Assembly: GCA_036924285.1 (NCBI GenBank)
Contig: JAYKYS010000015.1
Span: 310,001-374,000 of the forward strand
Direction of reading: 5' to 3'
From: Asterella californica
Taxonomy: Eukaryota > Streptophyta > Marchantiopsida > Marchantiales > Aytoniaceae
DNA length: 64,000 nucleotides
This document shows positions 63,868-64,000 of this stretch, one piece after another. Every line of letters starts with the position of its first letter. Position 1 is the stretch's first letter. The notes beneath the pieces were generated by a model. The model searched no databases. It had not been told where the DNA came from and saw only the letters and a list, made by a program, of their open reading frames with translations. A program made the translations under genes and the position numbers.

Positions 63868-64000
63868 TGAAGCAATTACGTATCAGCAATCACCAGACCA
63901 TATTCACATAGAATGGAATGGAGAAATTAGATATTTAAATTGTAATATCAGAAGTTAGTGTCGCATGCATGCGCCTCACAATTCAACGATGTGTATCAAA

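Larger units (their letters stand above)
58840..64000 (-). mobile_element. Decayed Ty1/copia element, interrupted, running off the right edge
   Basis: Minus-strand order from the right: possible LTR end and primer binding site relic (63854-63867), gag pieces (about 63.65-62.95 kb), zinc knuckle relic (about 62740-62700), protease-end piece (62455-62215), then about 2.5 kb of foreign DNA, then pre-integrase and integrase pieces (59660-58840). RT and RNase H are not recognised to the left. The frame is broken throughout. The 3' LTR was not found. Confidence 0.7.

Overview
The window looks like nuclear DNA of a streptophyte plant with swimming sperm: a charophyte alga or a seed-free land plant (bryophyte, lycophyte or fern). 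The evidence is (i) a plant-type DEK chromatin gene and a GT2 glycosyltransferase gene with a transit-peptide-like N terminus, both split by short GT-AG introns, (ii) a spliced gene resembling the ciliary microtubule inner protein CFAP77, which only makes sense in a lineage that builds axonemes, and (iii) a Ty3/gypsy element carrying a cytosine-5 DNA methyltransferase, an arrangement reported from charophytes and dinoflagellates. The species cannot be fixed from the sequence. Most of the DNA is AT-rich and made of transposon remains.

Layout. 1-3.85 kb: no gene recognised. 3.86-8.96 kb (minus): DEK, 11 coding exons, 795 aa, with a small TA-flanked MITE in its last intron. 9-10.95 kb: GC-richer upstream region of DEK. 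11-15.9 kb: AT-rich, no gene. 15.885-18.274 kb: pogo/Tigger DNA transposon with recognisable TIRs and a dead transposase, holding copies of a dispersed repeat. 18.726-28.810 kb: a complete, young Ty3/gypsy element (10,085 bp, TTTTT target duplication) with gag, protease, DNA methyltransferase, RT-RNase H, integrase and a C-terminal PHD finger. Its ends are split direct repeats (B - internal - A - gc - B - A) rather than two plain LTRs. 28.8-43.7 kb: AT-rich repeat desert with further dispersed-repeat copies, hairpins and local duplications. 43.7-47.4 kb: a coiled-coil coding relic (minus) interrupted by a deleted Ty1/copia element (43.917-46.684 kb) whose target duplication can be read. 48.8-51.4 kb (plus): CFAP77-like gene, 6 exons, 229 aa. 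52.1-54.6 kb (minus): GT2 glycosyltransferase gene, 4 exons, 515 aa, with a 100-nt AG/CT tract at an intron acceptor. 54.7-58.8 kb: AT-rich. 58.8-64 kb (minus): a decayed copia element running off the right edge, split by about 2.5 kb that holds a degenerate array of an 18-bp palindrome.

The three host genes show no functional link. CFAP77-like and GT2 are convergent, about 690 bp between stop codons. The gypsy element is the main interest: it couples a self-encoded DNA methyltransferase with a PHD finger on the integrase and non-canonical termini. Its repeats are almost identical, yet its coding frame is broken at six places, so this copy is young but not autonomous as read.
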